The notes under the pieces were generated by a model. It was not told the origin of the DNA and made no database searches. It saw only the letters and a program-made list of their open reading frames with translations. Of a stretch of 64,000 nt of DNA, positions 35,114 through 43,513 are shown in pieces. The position numbers were made by a program, and so were the translations under genes. Numbering within the stretch: the first letter of the stretch is position 1; every line of letters begins with the position of its first letter. Location of the stretch: positions 87,904-151,903 of the forward strand of contig NZ_JABWSY010000017.1 in the NCBI RefSeq assembly GCF_013396335.1, read 5' to 3'. This stretch comes from Bacillus sp. EB106-08-02-XG196. Its GTDB lineage: Bacteria > Bacillota > Bacilli > Bacillales > Cytobacillaceae.

Positions 35114-36751
35114 TTACTTCTTCTTACTCATTCCTGTAAATGGATGTTCATCCCGGTTAGCAGGGAATGTAAAATTAGTAACATCCTTTTGATAGATAGC
35201 TATTTTCTTAATATACGAAATAGGTACAATTGCACCCTGCTCTTGAAGTGAGCCTAAAATCTCCGTGTATAGTTGTTGACGCTCGTTTTCACCCGTTGTT
35301 TGTTGAACCTCAGCTATTTGGTTCTGTAACTCTTCTTTGTTAGGATAAGATGAAATTGCTTCTCTAAATCCAAATCCTTCTGTAGCCATCATGTTTACGA
35401 AAGTATGCGGATCATATGGAGCACCAAAGTTACTATAGAAATTCATATCGAACTCATTCGCTTTGAATCTTTCAACTTGAGTGGTAAGCTCAACTCCGGC
35501 AATATTTAATTTAACACCTAAGCCAGCCCATTCAGACTGTAATGTTTCAGCCATTGTTTTTTGGATTACTTCAGCAGAGTTATACATTAACTCAATTTCC
35601 AGCAATTTACCATCTTTTTCGCGAACAGTCTTACCTTTTGGCAGCTTCCAGCCAGCTTCGTCCAATAATTGTTTCGCTTTTTCAACATTATACTCGAATG
35701 TATCTGCTTTCACATTGGAAGTATAAGGGAAATTGGTTGGTAAGATATAGTCAGCCTTCTCTTCCATACCAGATGTCACACCCTCAACCATCGCTGATTT
35801 ATTAAAGCCGAAATGTAAGGCTTGACGAACACGTACATCTGAAAGCTGTTCTTTGTTCGTATTCATGACCAGCTGTCTAGTTGCGACTGGTTCAGAAATG
35901 CTATTCCCATATGAACCTGTTGATTCTAGTTGTTTAAAAGAATCGATACTGATAACACCCTCACCATAAATCAGGTCTAATTCCCCTTTTTCAAACGCAA
36001 GTACACGGGTTTCAGCATCAGGAATTACTTTTACTTTGATTTTCTCTACAGTTGGGAGCTCTCCCCAATAATTTTCGTTCCGTTTAAAAACAGCATATTC
36101 ATCCACTTTATACTCATCTAATACCCATGGACCTGTCCCAACTGGCTTTACTACACCTTTCGAGGTGTCACCATCTTCAGGGAAACCTGCCTCCCCAAGG
36201 AATCGGACTGGACGTACGACCGCTAATTCTTGAATAGTAGGGTAATAAGGTTCTTTTAAGGTTAATTTAAAGGTATACTCATCGACAGCCTCAGTTTGGT
36301 CGATCTTCGAAATAAATCCTAACCAACTGTGTGTCGCTGCATTTTTTAAAATCGCATCAAAGTTCTTTTTCACAATCTCTGCATTAAAAACTGTACCATC
36401 TGTAAATTCCACACCTTGACGTATGATGAACAAATATTCCTTCCCATCTTCGGAAATCTTCCACGACTCTGCCAAATGTGGTTTTAACTCTCCACCCTCT
36501 TGGTAGCTGACTAAAGGCTCAAACACCATAGATTGGGCAAATAATTGAGATGGGTTATAGATATGAGGATTCATTTCGCCTATATCTCTTGGCCAAGCAA
36601 AGGTAACCATACTTTCCGTTTCTTTATTGCTAGATTTAGAGTTTTCTTTTTCTACTGAACCGCTTGAACAGCCAAGTAAAGCCATCGATACTATCAGAAC
36701 CCATACAGCCATAAGCAAAAGTCGTTTTTTGTTTTTAGGGTTAAACATCAT
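35114..36751 (-). CDS. nikA: Nickel-binding lipoprotein NikA
   Basis: Family 5 solute-binding lipoprotein (545 residues; lipobox LLGC, Cys28). It matches E. coli NikA closely by eye along its length: TFAWPRDIGEMNPHIYNPSQ, FAQSMVFEPLV, KRNENYWGELP and GAPYDPHTFV, the last holding the His that in NikA contacts the metal complex. The ATG follows GGAGGATC. A Fur-type box lies about 25-38 nt upstream. Opine-metallophore importers (CntA) are relatives and also Fur-linked, but no metallophore synthesis genes are nearby, so NikA is preferred. Confidence 0.85.
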   Translation of the reverse strand: MMFNPKNKKRLLLMAVWVLIVSMALLGCSSGSVEKENSKSSNKETESMVTFAWPRDIGEMNPHIYNPSQLFAQSMVFEPLVSYQEGGELKPHLAESWKISEDGKEYLFIIRQGVEFTDGTVFNAEIVKKNFDAILKNAATHSWLGFISKIDQTEAVDEYTFKLTLKEPYYPTIQELAVVRPVRFLGEAGFPEDGDTSKGVVKPVGTGPWVLDEYKVDEYAVFKRNENYWGELPTVEKIKVKVIPDAETRVLAFEKGELDLIYGEGVISIDSFKQLESTGSYGNSISEPVATRQLVMNTNKEQLSDVRVRQALHFGFNKSAMVEGVTSGMEEKADYILPTNFPYTSNVKADTFEYNVEKAKQLLDEAGWKLPKGKTVREKDGKLLEIELMYNSAEVIQKTMAETLQSEWAGLGVKLNIAGVELTTQVERFKANEFDMNFYSNFGAPYDPHTFVNMMATEGFGFREAISSYPNKEELQNQIAEVQQTTGENERQQLYTEILGSLQEQGAIVPISYIKKIAIYQKDVTNFTFPANRDEHPFTGMSKKK

Positions 36752-36774
36752 AAATTGATCCTCCTAAGTGATAA

Positions 36775-36789
36775 TGATAACTATTATCA
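36775..36789. promoter_or_regulatory. Fur-type box upstream of nikA
   Basis: TGATAACTATTATCA fits the Bacillus 7-1-7 Fur box TGATAATNATTATCA with one mismatch. A second overlapping half-site TGATAAT starts at 36769. It lies just upstream of the nikA ribosome site. A nickel-specific regulator using a similar box cannot be excluded. Confidence 0.65.
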
Positions 36790-36840
36790 ATAGTAGATTC
36801 CCATATGCCAATTGTCAATAAAGATTCAGATATTTCACAA

Positions 36841-36928
36841 AGTATTCAAGTTCAAGAGGCTTCCCAAAAGTTCAGCGAACTTATGAGAAGCCTCCATTAA
36901 AATCCTCTATATTAGCAAAATGTTAGCA
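36841..36928 (+). pseudogene. 3'-end scar of a tyrosine integrase gene (copy 2) with arm-type repeats
   Basis: Plus frame 36841-36900 reads SIQVQEASQKFSELMRSLH then stop, an integrase C-terminal tail homologous to the copy at 51341-51484. Twelve nt after the stop, TTAGCA-AAATG-TTAGCA (36912-36928) repeats in direct order, as integrase arm-binding sites do. The same motif occurs at 47998-48015 and 48212-48229. Confidence 0.6.
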
Positions 36929-36996
36929 ATTTCAGCAGCTAGACTTTTACCGTGTTGCAACATGATCCGAGCCCCAACTATAAAAATTGGTTTATG

Positions 36997-37398
36997 TTAC
37001 ACTGTAACGTTTCTTAAATACTTATCCCATTTTTCCTTAAGATAATTTGATTCTTTTAATTTCTTGGTAAAATTTATAAATGACGCTTCATTCCCTGTAT
37101 CAAGAGCTTGATTTATCTTAAATTGTAAATAGTTAATTTTAAGGTCAATGTCAAACATGGATAAAAGCTGTTCTTTCATAAAATACTCTTCTAAATCTTC
37201 GAGGGCCATAAAGATGATACATCGTTCATTGATTATAACTAAAAAATACCATCCGTTAGCCATTGTGAATTTACGTTCATTCGTGACTTCAATTATATCG
37301 CCTTCATTAATTGTTATATATTCTGCATGATTGCCATCTGGACAAAAACAATCAATCTGATGTTCAAACGTTTTAACGGCAAAATAATGTCCAAACAT
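36997..37398 (-). CDS. IDEAL-domain protein
   Basis: Hypothetical cytoplasmic protein of 133 residues. The C-terminal part (about 90-125: INYLQFKINQALDTGNEASF) resembles the short IDEAL domain of Firmicutes regulators and YpiB-like proteins. The N-terminal half is a small beta-rich region (GDIIEVTNERKFTMANGWYFL). Start at 37398, 8 nt after GGGAGAG; in-frame ATGs at 37404 and upstream are possible. The function is unknown. The 5' region overlaps the end of a broken nuclease-like frame. Confidence 0.6.
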   Translation of the reverse strand: MFGHYFAVKTFEHQIDCFCPDGNHAEYITINEGDIIEVTNERKFTMANGWYFLVIINERCIIFMALEDLEEYFMKEQLLSMFDIDLKINYLQFKINQALDTGNEASFINFTKKLKESNYLKEKWDKYLRNVTV

Positions 37399-37430
37399 TC
37401 TCATCTCTCCCATTAATGGTATGAATTTCA

Positions 37431-37684
37431 TCTAGACCTTTCAAAATAAAATTAAAAGGACTTTGCTTTTTGATTTGATCAGTGCAAAAAATCCTTATTA
37501 GGTTGGTCCATCCTTTTAAAGCTGTTTGGACTGTCATAACATTTGTGTTTAAATGGACAACTCCAACATTCTGTCAGTGAATTAGAATATGTTGATAATA
37601 AAATTTATAAGGGCACCTTATAAACGACTCTAAGTGATAATCGGTCATAGTTTTCACGGAGACTATTGAGTGCCTGTTTATCAT
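37431..37684 (-). pseudogene. Broken PD-(D/E)XK nuclease-like gene
   Basis: An ATG behind GGGAGG at 37684 opens MINRHSIVSVKTMTDYHLES followed by FIRCPYKFYYQHIL, the N-terminal CPYKFYY motif of RecB/Cas4-like nucleases. A TGA at 37574-37576 ends it after 36 codons. The same frame then continues (QNVGVVHLNTNV, FNFILKGLDEIH) for about 45 codons. The catalytic core is absent. It lies 22 nt after the flavodoxin gene. Confidence 0.6.
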
Positions 37685-37705
37685 GTAGTTGATCCTCCCT
37701 TTCCT

Positions 37706-38164
37706 TTAATCAATTGAGTTTCTTAAGAATGTAACAAAATTCTTTCCAAACGTTCGGCAGGCTTCTTCTTCTTCCTTCTCTGGCGTTAATTCAACTTTTA
37801 ATCCTTGAGGATACACCTCCGCCCCTCGCTCTCTAAGCTTTTCCGTTAAGATATCTACTGCTGCACCGTATTGTGAATAGGCGGAATCACACGAACCAAA
37901 AACTGCAGCTTTTTTTCCTGTTAAATGAATGCTATCCATTTCATCATAAAAATCCAAAAAATCAGCAGGTAATTCACCGTCACCCCATGTATAAGCTCCC
38001 AACAAAATTCCATCATAATCTTCTAATTCCTTTGCATCTGGTCCGTCTATAATATCTATTATTTTTAAGCCCTCTCCCATTGCGCTTATACCATCAGAAA
38101 CGGCTTTCGCCATCATTTCTGTATTTCCACTCATGCTAGCAAAAATCAGAATTACCTTTGCCAA
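37706..38164 (-). CDS. Short-chain flavodoxin (YkuN/YkuP type)
   Basis: FMN-binding electron carrier (152 residues, the size of B. subtilis YkuN/YkuP) that replaces ferredoxin when iron is scarce. The FMN phosphate loop is FASMSGNTE (about residues 8-16). W and Y stacking regions are GAYTWGDGELPADF and GSCDSAYSQYG. The start codon is TTG behind GGAGGGG. A Fur box lies 22-36 nt upstream, and two more precede the operon, matching the iron-stress logic. Confidence 0.9.
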   Translation of the reverse strand: MAKVILIFASMSGNTEMMAKAVSDGISAMGEGLKIIDIIDGPDAKELEDYDGILLGAYTWGDGELPADFLDFYDEMDSIHLTGKKAAVFGSCDSAYSQYGAAVDILTEKLRERGAEVYPQGLKVELTPEKEEEEACRTFGKNFVTFLRNSID

Positions 38165-38185
38165 TTATATCCCCTCCAAAAAAAT

Positions 38186-38200
38186 TGATAATGATTCTCA
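38186..38200. promoter_or_regulatory. Fur-type box upstream of the flavodoxin gene
   Basis: TGATAATGATTCTCA matches TGATAATNATTATCA with one mismatch, directly before the flavodoxin ribosome site. Confidence 0.7.
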
Positions 38201-38221
38201 ATAAAAACCAAAAGTATGAAG

Positions 38222-38503
38222 CTATTTACAACCTTTAAGCGCATTATAGATGGAACACCAAGAACGCTTAGCATAATAAATGGGAATGCACTGATTTTTA
38301 GCTCGTTTCTTTATAACAGTTGACAGATTATGATTTACGTAATCCGTTAATACAAGAATGCAATTAATTTTTTCTGGTATTTCTTTTTTAACCATTTGTA
38401 CCTTTCTTCCATTAATATGTAAGACTACATCAAATCCAACGGATGTTAATTTGTCTCGAATAACCCCTAGATGATCGGCACCTATGATAAGTAACGAAGT
38501 CAT
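38222..38503 (-). CDS. DUF2325 protein
   Basis: Small protein (93 residues) of the DUF2325 family: SLLIIGADHLGVIRDKLTSV, GRKVQMVKKEIPEKINCIL, VLTDYVNHNLSTVIKKRAK, PIYYAKRSWCSIYNAL. It has an alpha/beta Rossmann-like pattern. Its function is unknown. I chose the ATG at 38503 behind GGAGAGG. It sits between the zinc-ribbon protein and the flavodoxin, downstream of two Fur boxes, so an iron- or metal-linked role is likely. Confidence 0.8.
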   Translation of the reverse strand: MTSLLIIGADHLGVIRDKLTSVGFDVVLHINGRKVQMVKKEIPEKINCILVLTDYVNHNLSTVIKKRAKNQCIPIYYAKRSWCSIYNALKGCK

Positions 38504-38528
38504 TGTATCCTCTCCATATCTCAAATAG

Positions 38529-38654
38529 TTAATTTTCAGTTATGTCCACATCATACAACCCACAACATAGACATTGATAATGGTTAGATTGAACCCCGAC
38601 TACATCCTCGTCATCAATAAAACCACACCATTCACAAATTAGGATTTTAGCCAT
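38529..38654 (-). CDS. 41-residue zinc-ribbon-like protein
   Basis: Very short gene: ATG at 38654 behind GGGGAGGG, 41 residues, TAA at 38529-38531. Two CX2C knuckles are visible, CEWC (7-10) and CLCC (28-31), 17 residues apart, giving a possible zinc ribbon or rubredoxin-like metal site. Acidic residues fill the middle (IDDEDVVGV). It is the first gene after two Fur boxes and is followed by DUF2325 and flavodoxin genes. I do not recognise a named family. Confidence 0.7.
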   Translation of the reverse strand: MAKILICEWCGFIDDEDVVGVQSNHYQCLCCGLYDVDITEN

Positions 38655-38779
38655 TTTTTTCCCTCCCCAAAATTATCTTTCTTCCGGTCTACCTGTGTAG
38701 GTACTTACTTTCTATGTGGTCTTTATAACATTTCATTGTTAACTATTAAAACAATCTTTTTACTTAGATCTTTCTTCAG

Positions 38780-38833
38780 TGATAATGATTATCATTATCG
38801 ATACAAATTGATTGTAAATGAAAATGATTATCA
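38780..38833. promoter_or_regulatory. Two Fur-type boxes upstream of the iron-stress operon
   Basis: A perfect 7-1-7 box TGATAATGATTATCA (38780-38794) and a second with one mismatch, TGAAAATGATTATCA (38819-38833), 39 nt apart. They lie 125-180 nt upstream of the zinc-ribbon gene and could also affect the plus-strand gene at 39137. Confidence 0.8.
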
Positions 38834-39136
38834 TTGTCAAGTTAATTAATCGAATTATCTTAAAATTAGCAGGCAACATGCCAGAGAAATGGAATTTAGA
38901 ATTCACTTTCTAAAGGAGCAAATGTTTTTATTTATTCAGCAAGAAAAATAAAGCGTTAATTTATCTGGGGACTCCCCCACTAATTGGGACGATTCATATG
39001 AAAAACTAAGGAAAAGAAGAGTAACAGATTTATTTAGAATAACGTCTAACTGTTATAGATTAGAAACTGCTAGGAAAAGATTTTGAATCCCAAATTTCAT
39101 AATTCTAATTGATAGATGATAAAGGGAGGCAAAGAG
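38834..39136. other. Gene-free stretch upstream of the anchored deacetylase
   Basis: AT-rich 300-nt leader. It holds a small hairpin GGGGACTCCCC near 38969 and a few tiny frames (the longest with a good ribosome site is nine codons at 38928). I see no clear SigA promoter. A sporulation-type promoter would need a consensus search. Confidence 0.4.
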
Positions 39137-40516
39137 ATGCCAAGAACACAGAGATATAAGAAGAAAAGAATCAGAAGGAATTTTATCATTATTCGTATTG
39201 CACTTTGTGCTTTAGCCGTATTCATTTTATATATATCGGCTAGAGGTTTAAAGAATATTGGGAGCCATTCACCAGCCAGTAATCAGGTGGAAGATAAAAT
39301 TGAAGAATCTGTTGAGGAGGATACCTCTGTTAATACAGAGGATCTCAAAAAGGAAAAAGAGCTTGAAGAGAAGGTTAATCTAGTTATTAAACATGCAAAG
39401 ACTTTAGCATTAGGATATGACTTTAAGGGAGCTATTGACTTACTACAAGCTTTTACTGAGCAATTTGGAACAAATGATACCATAACTGAGGCACTAGCAA
39501 ACTATCATCTTGAAAAAGAGCGCATGGTATCATTAGGTTCCTATCATTCCATTGATCAAATTAACCATGTATTTTTTCATTCATTAATTGCAGACACCTA
39601 TAAAGCCTTTGATGGAGATAATGATTCAAATGGTTACAATTATTATATGACCACCGTCTCAGAGTTTAAAGATATGATGACAGAAATGTACAATGCGGGC
39701 TATGTGCTTGTAAGTATCCATGATGTAGCAAAAAAAGAGACATTAGAGGATGGGTCGACACGATTTGTTCCAGGAGATATTATGCTTCCTCCAGATAAAA
39801 AGCCTTTTGTCCTATCTCAAGATGATGTAAATTATTATAAATATATGGATGGGGATGGTTTTGCAGCAAAGATTGTTATTGGCGAGAATGGCAGACCCAC
39901 TGCTGAAATGATACTTAATGATGGAACCACTTCTTTTGGAGATTATGATTTAATACCCGTGTTAGAAACATTTATAGCAGAGCACCCTGATTTTTCATAT
40001 AAAGGCGCAAGAGGAATACTAGCTTTAACCGGGTATGAAGGTGTTCTAGGTTATAGAACACAAGACCCAAACTCACCAACCTACCAACAGGATAAAGAAG
40101 CTGTAGTGGAAGTTGTCAAAGCACTAAAGGAATGGGGCTGGGAATTTGCCTCACATAGCTATGGTCATCGTGATATGAACAAATATAATTATTCATTCGT
40201 CGTAGACGATACCAATAAGTGGAAAGAGGAAGTTGGGTCATTAATTGGACCTACGGATATCTATATTTACCCATTTGGAATTGATATTGAAGATCCAGAT
40301 ATTTACGATAGTGAAAAATATCAATACTTAAAAGATAGTGGCTTTGATTATTTTTGTGGTGTATATAAAGATCCTTGGCTGCAGGTCGGGAAAGAGTATA
40401 TCAGGATGACTAGAAGGCCTCTGGACGGTCAGGCCATGCTGCAGTTCCCAGATAGACTTGAAGATTTGTTTGAAATCAGTAAGGTGATCGACCAAGCTAG
40501 ACCTGAGCTTCAATAA
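39137..40516 (+). CDS. Membrane-anchored polysaccharide deacetylase-like protein
   Basis: 459-residue protein with a basic N-terminus, one membrane helix (about 15-36) and an acidic/coiled linker (about 55-95), then a large extracytoplasmic NodB-like domain. Metal-site motifs differ from the classic TFDDGP: LSQDDVNYYKYMDGDG carries the Asp pair and FASHSYGHRDM carries two His. IYPFGIDI follows. Similar proteins occur in Bacillus beside capsule or spore-coat genes. I chose the ATG behind AAGGGAGGC. Substrate unknown. Confidence 0.75.
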   Translation: MPRTQRYKKKRIRRNFIIIRIALCALAVFILYISARGLKNIGSHSPASNQVEDKIEESVEEDTSVNTEDLKKEKELEEKVNLVIKHAKTLALGYDFKGAIDLLQAFTEQFGTNDTITEALANYHLEKERMVSLGSYHSIDQINHVFFHSLIADTYKAFDGDNDSNGYNYYMTTVSEFKDMMTEMYNAGYVLVSIHDVAKKETLEDGSTRFVPGDIMLPPDKKPFVLSQDDVNYYKYMDGDGFAAKIVIGENGRPTAEMILNDGTTSFGDYDLIPVLETFIAEHPDFSYKGARGILALTGYEGVLGYRTQDPNSPTYQQDKEAVVEVVKALKEWGWEFASHSYGHRDMNKYNYSFVVDDTNKWKEEVGSLIGPTDIYIYPFGIDIEDPDIYDSEKYQYLKDSGFDYFCGVYKDPWLQVGKEYIRMTRRPLDGQAMLQFPDRLEDLFEISKVIDQARPELQ

Positions 40517-40582
40517 GTAAGGCAGTATTGCCATTGCCTAGTAATCCGAAAACTTTCCAACATTTTTCCTTGATACTCTTCT

Positions 40583-40753
40583 CGACAATTTTCTCCCCAC
40601 TCAGGGGTATTAAACCCAGGTTTGGCAGTATTTAAAGCGATTTTAATCAAACGTTTGGTTAGTGCTGATTCAACTAATCAATCGTTTGATTAACTAACGC
40701 ATAAGCCCTTTTATCAAACAATTTTAAGCTGTTTACAAAATAATTAATTGTCG
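40583..40753. mobile_element. Inverted-repeat element, copy A (171 bp)
   Basis: Bounded by CGACAAT and ATTGTCG. Its interior is AT-rich with internal palindromes (TAATCAAACGTTTGGTTA and AATCAATCGTTTGATTAA). It is homologous over its whole length and in the same orientation to 47364-47536. It codes for nothing. It resembles a non-autonomous transposon end or MITE. Copies A and B flank the ger-to-cytochrome block. Confidence 0.6.
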
Positions 40754-40801
40754 GATAAAAGTTATGGTGTTACCATTCCACTCAAAACTGACCCATTTAT
40801 C

Positions 40802-42322
40802 TCATTTTGACCTCCTTTGATCATCTGGTTTTAATTCTTCAAATCGTTTTGATAGTAAATTTAACGGTGCTCTAATAACAGTGTCTAACAATTCTGCATA
40901 CCGATACGGTGCAAACGGTGATGTATAATATGTCCCAAAGCTCTTTAAACCAACTAAGTGAATATTAATGAAAATGTAGGCAATTAGTATTCCATATAAT
41001 CCAAACAGAGATGCCGCAATCATTAACGAAAAGCGTAATATTCTTAGTGATATACTGACATTGTATGAAGGAAGGACGAAAGAAGCGATAGCTGTTAGGG
41101 CAACAACAATCACCATTACTGGACTAACAATCCCAGCACGAACAGCGGCATCACCAATGACAAGACCACCTACAATTCCTATTGCTTGACCTACCGGACG
41201 AGGTAATCTAACTCCAGCTTCCCGTAATAGCTCTAAAGTAATTTCCATAAAAAAAGCTTCTATAAATCCAGGAAAAGGCACCCCTTCTCTTGTCCCTGCA
41301 ATCGATAATGCTAGTGTCGTTGGAATCATCCCTTGTTGATATGAAACCATCGCAATATACAATGCTGGTAGAAACATCGCTATAAAAGCTCCTAAATAAC
41401 GAAGGACTCGAATCAATGACCCAATTTGCCAACGGTCATAATAATCTTCTGGAGATTGAAAAAGCATATGAAATGTAACTGGTGCCATTAAACTAAAAGG
41501 ACTTCCATCTAATAAGACAACCACTTGGCCGTTCATTAACGCATTTACTGTTCTATCAGGGCGCTCAGTTCGTAAAGTTTGTGGAAAAATGGAAAGTGGA
41601 TTATCTTCAATTAACTGTTCAAGTGATCCAGTATCAACAACATCATCCATATCAATACAGGAGATACGGTAACGAACTTTATCAATATACTCTTGATTGG
41701 TAATTCCTTTAATATACAAAATGGCAAAATCTTTTTTTGAGCGTCTGCCTATATTTCCATATTGAACAACAAAGTATTGATCTCGGACCCTTCTTCGCAT
41801 TAACATGACATTCGTTTGAAGCGATTCAATAAAGCCGTCCCTTGGTCCTCTAACAACCACTTCACTTTCTGGCTCATCAATACTGCGTTCATTATTACTA
41901 CGAGTTGCAAAAAGCAAAACTTCATCTATCCCATCAATGACTAACAGTGCTTCACCAGATAATAATTGAAAAATGGACTTTTCAAACGACTTTTCCTTTC
42001 TGACATCACAATGAAAGACAACTTCATCTAATAATTGCTCGAGTAATATGCTTTTCTGTTTTTCGTTAACTGAATATTTCAGTAGAGGTTCAATTGTATT
42101 TTTTTCAATTCGATCTTTATCAGCTAAACCATCTACATAAAACAACGATGCTTTAATTTTTTTCCCTACTAAAAAATCACGTTGTATAATGTCATCACTT
42201 TCACCAACGATATTTGTTACTAATGTAATCGTTTCATCGATATTTTTACTTAATTGCAAGGGATATTCTGTTCTTCCCCTTGTATTATCAGACATTAATT
42301 TTGAAAATGTTTTTTTAAGCAA
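40802..42322 (-). CDS. Spore germinant receptor subunit A (GerA family)
   Basis: GerAA/GerKA-type subunit (506 residues). A cytoplasmic N-terminal region (about 1-285, with LVIDGIDEVLLF and RGPRDGFIESLQTNVMLMRRR) precedes a membrane part of about five helices (FIAMFLPALYIAMVSYQQGMIPTT). The start is TTG behind GAGGT. It lies last in its operon, after permease and GerC-type lipoprotein genes, an uncommon order; the usual order is A-B-C. It sits in the spore inner membrane and transmits germinant binding. Confidence 0.92.
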   Translation of the reverse strand: MLKKTFSKLMSDNTRGRTEYPLQLSKNIDETITLVTNIVGESDDIIQRDFLVGKKIKASLFYVDGLADKDRIEKNTIEPLLKYSVNEKQKSILLEQLLDEVVFHCDVRKEKSFEKSIFQLLSGEALLVIDGIDEVLLFATRSNNERSIDEPESEVVVRGPRDGFIESLQTNVMLMRRRVRDQYFVVQYGNIGRRSKKDFAILYIKGITNQEYIDKVRYRISCIDMDDVVDTGSLEQLIEDNPLSIFPQTLRTERPDRTVNALMNGQVVVLLDGSPFSLMAPVTFHMLFQSPEDYYDRWQIGSLIRVLRYLGAFIAMFLPALYIAMVSYQQGMIPTTLALSIAGTREGVPFPGFIEAFFMEITLELLREAGVRLPRPVGQAIGIVGGLVIGDAAVRAGIVSPVMVIVVALTAIASFVLPSYNVSISLRILRFSLMIAASLFGLYGILIAYIFINIHLVGLKSFGTYYTSPFAPYRYAELLDTVIRAPLNLLSKRFEELKPDDQRRSK

Positions 42323-42332
42323 GGGTCATACC

Positions 42333-43511
42333 TCAATTCACATCAATTTCTTCTTTTGTCATATAATCACGAATTCGCACTTCTGCTTCGACGGTAAAAT
42401 TTGCTTTTGAAAAATAGCCATTTTCCCCTTCCCACTCTTTTTTAATTTGTTTCCAATGTTTCGGTGTTTTCCTATTCACATATTTACCAAAACCGAGGGC
42501 ATCTGCATAATATTGATGTTGCAGTTTCTCGATTACTTTTAGTGCCTTATTCTCAATTTCTTTTGCTACTTCTTTTTGTAGTTGTTCATTTGTCTCTTGC
42601 TCACTTAACTTAATATTATCTACCCAATTTTCAACAAAAGAACCTTCACTTTTAATTAATAAATGAAAATGATCCACTCCGTCTTTTTGCGTATATTTAA
42701 TAGATGTATTTAAGTTACTTGTTTCATAAACAAACAATTTACCTTTATAGCTCGCTTCGACAACTGAATTCTCAGTGTCACTCAGTATGATATTAACCCC
42801 GTCAATATCCTCCTCCCCTAACCAACCTTTAAATTTATTCCATTGCATAATTGCAGCACCAGCAATCTTGAAATCACCCTGTTTATGAACAATATGTGGA
42901 ATCAGATAACTTTTTTCCTCAAGGACTTTCTTTGATAGCTCACCAATGTTTAAATCTGCTAGCATACCGTGGTGTGCCCGATAATTTTCTTGTATCATTT
43001 TTATGGAAATAGCAGGCATTATTTCAAGAGGGAGTTTTTGATTTAATATTTTCTCTCCATTTCCATTAGAAATAAAAACTAAAGTATCACGGCGCATCTC
43101 GTGATCTCTTATAAAATAATCAATTAAATTTTCAATAAACACATCTTTCACAAGTTGATCATTAATGATTAACACTTTTAAATGCTCATAATTTAACCTT
43201 CTACTACGACGAGACACAATATTACGGTTTGACTTAAAATTCGTTCTTCCGGTTGTACTTATATTAAAAAAGGCTTTTTTTTCTAATGGATTTCCTTCAC
43301 TAAGAACGCGGGGAATAACTACTTGATAGGTCGTTTTGAACATCTGGGTCTCAAGCTTTTTAGATTCATCCACAAAATGCTCCTTTATTTCTTGATCATC
43401 TTGTGGATCAAGGGAAATCGCAAGAACGAAACCCATTTCATCAATTTCTCTTATATCCCAACATCCAGTTAGCAGTGTCAGTATTCCTATTATCAGTACA
43501 AGCTTCTTCAC
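42333..43511 (-). CDS. Germinant receptor lipoprotein subunit C (GerC family)
   Basis: Ger(x)C lipoprotein (392 residues). Lipobox LLTGC (Cys17) is followed by the conserved WDIREIDEMGFVLAI. The fragment SRRSRRLNYEHLKVLIIN and the C-terminal region LGFGKYVNRKTPKHWKQIK are family-typical. The start is GTG behind GAGGTCC. It is sandwiched between the B-type permease and the A-type subunit. Confidence 0.93.
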   Translation of the reverse strand: MKKLVLIIGILTLLTGCWDIREIDEMGFVLAISLDPQDDQEIKEHFVDESKKLETQMFKTTYQVVIPRVLSEGNPLEKKAFFNISTTGRTNFKSNRNIVSRRSRRLNYEHLKVLIINDQLVKDVFIENLIDYFIRDHEMRRDTLVFISNGNGEKILNQKLPLEIMPAISIKMIQENYRAHHGMLADLNIGELSKKVLEEKSYLIPHIVHKQGDFKIAGAAIMQWNKFKGWLGEEDIDGVNIILSDTENSVVEASYKGKLFVYETSNLNTSIKYTQKDGVDHFHLLIKSEGSFVENWVDNIKLSEQETNEQLQKEVAKEIENKALKVIEKLQHQYYADALGFGKYVNRKTPKHWKQIKKEWEGENGYFSKANFTVEAEVRIRDYMTKEEIDVN

Positions 43512-43513
43512 AC

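Noticed and set aside
36853..36892. Hairpin GAGGCTTC ... GAAGCCTC as an ordinary terminator
   Set aside because: The same sequence reads as an integrase C-terminal tail conserved with three other loci; symmetry is secondary, although it may still terminate transcription.
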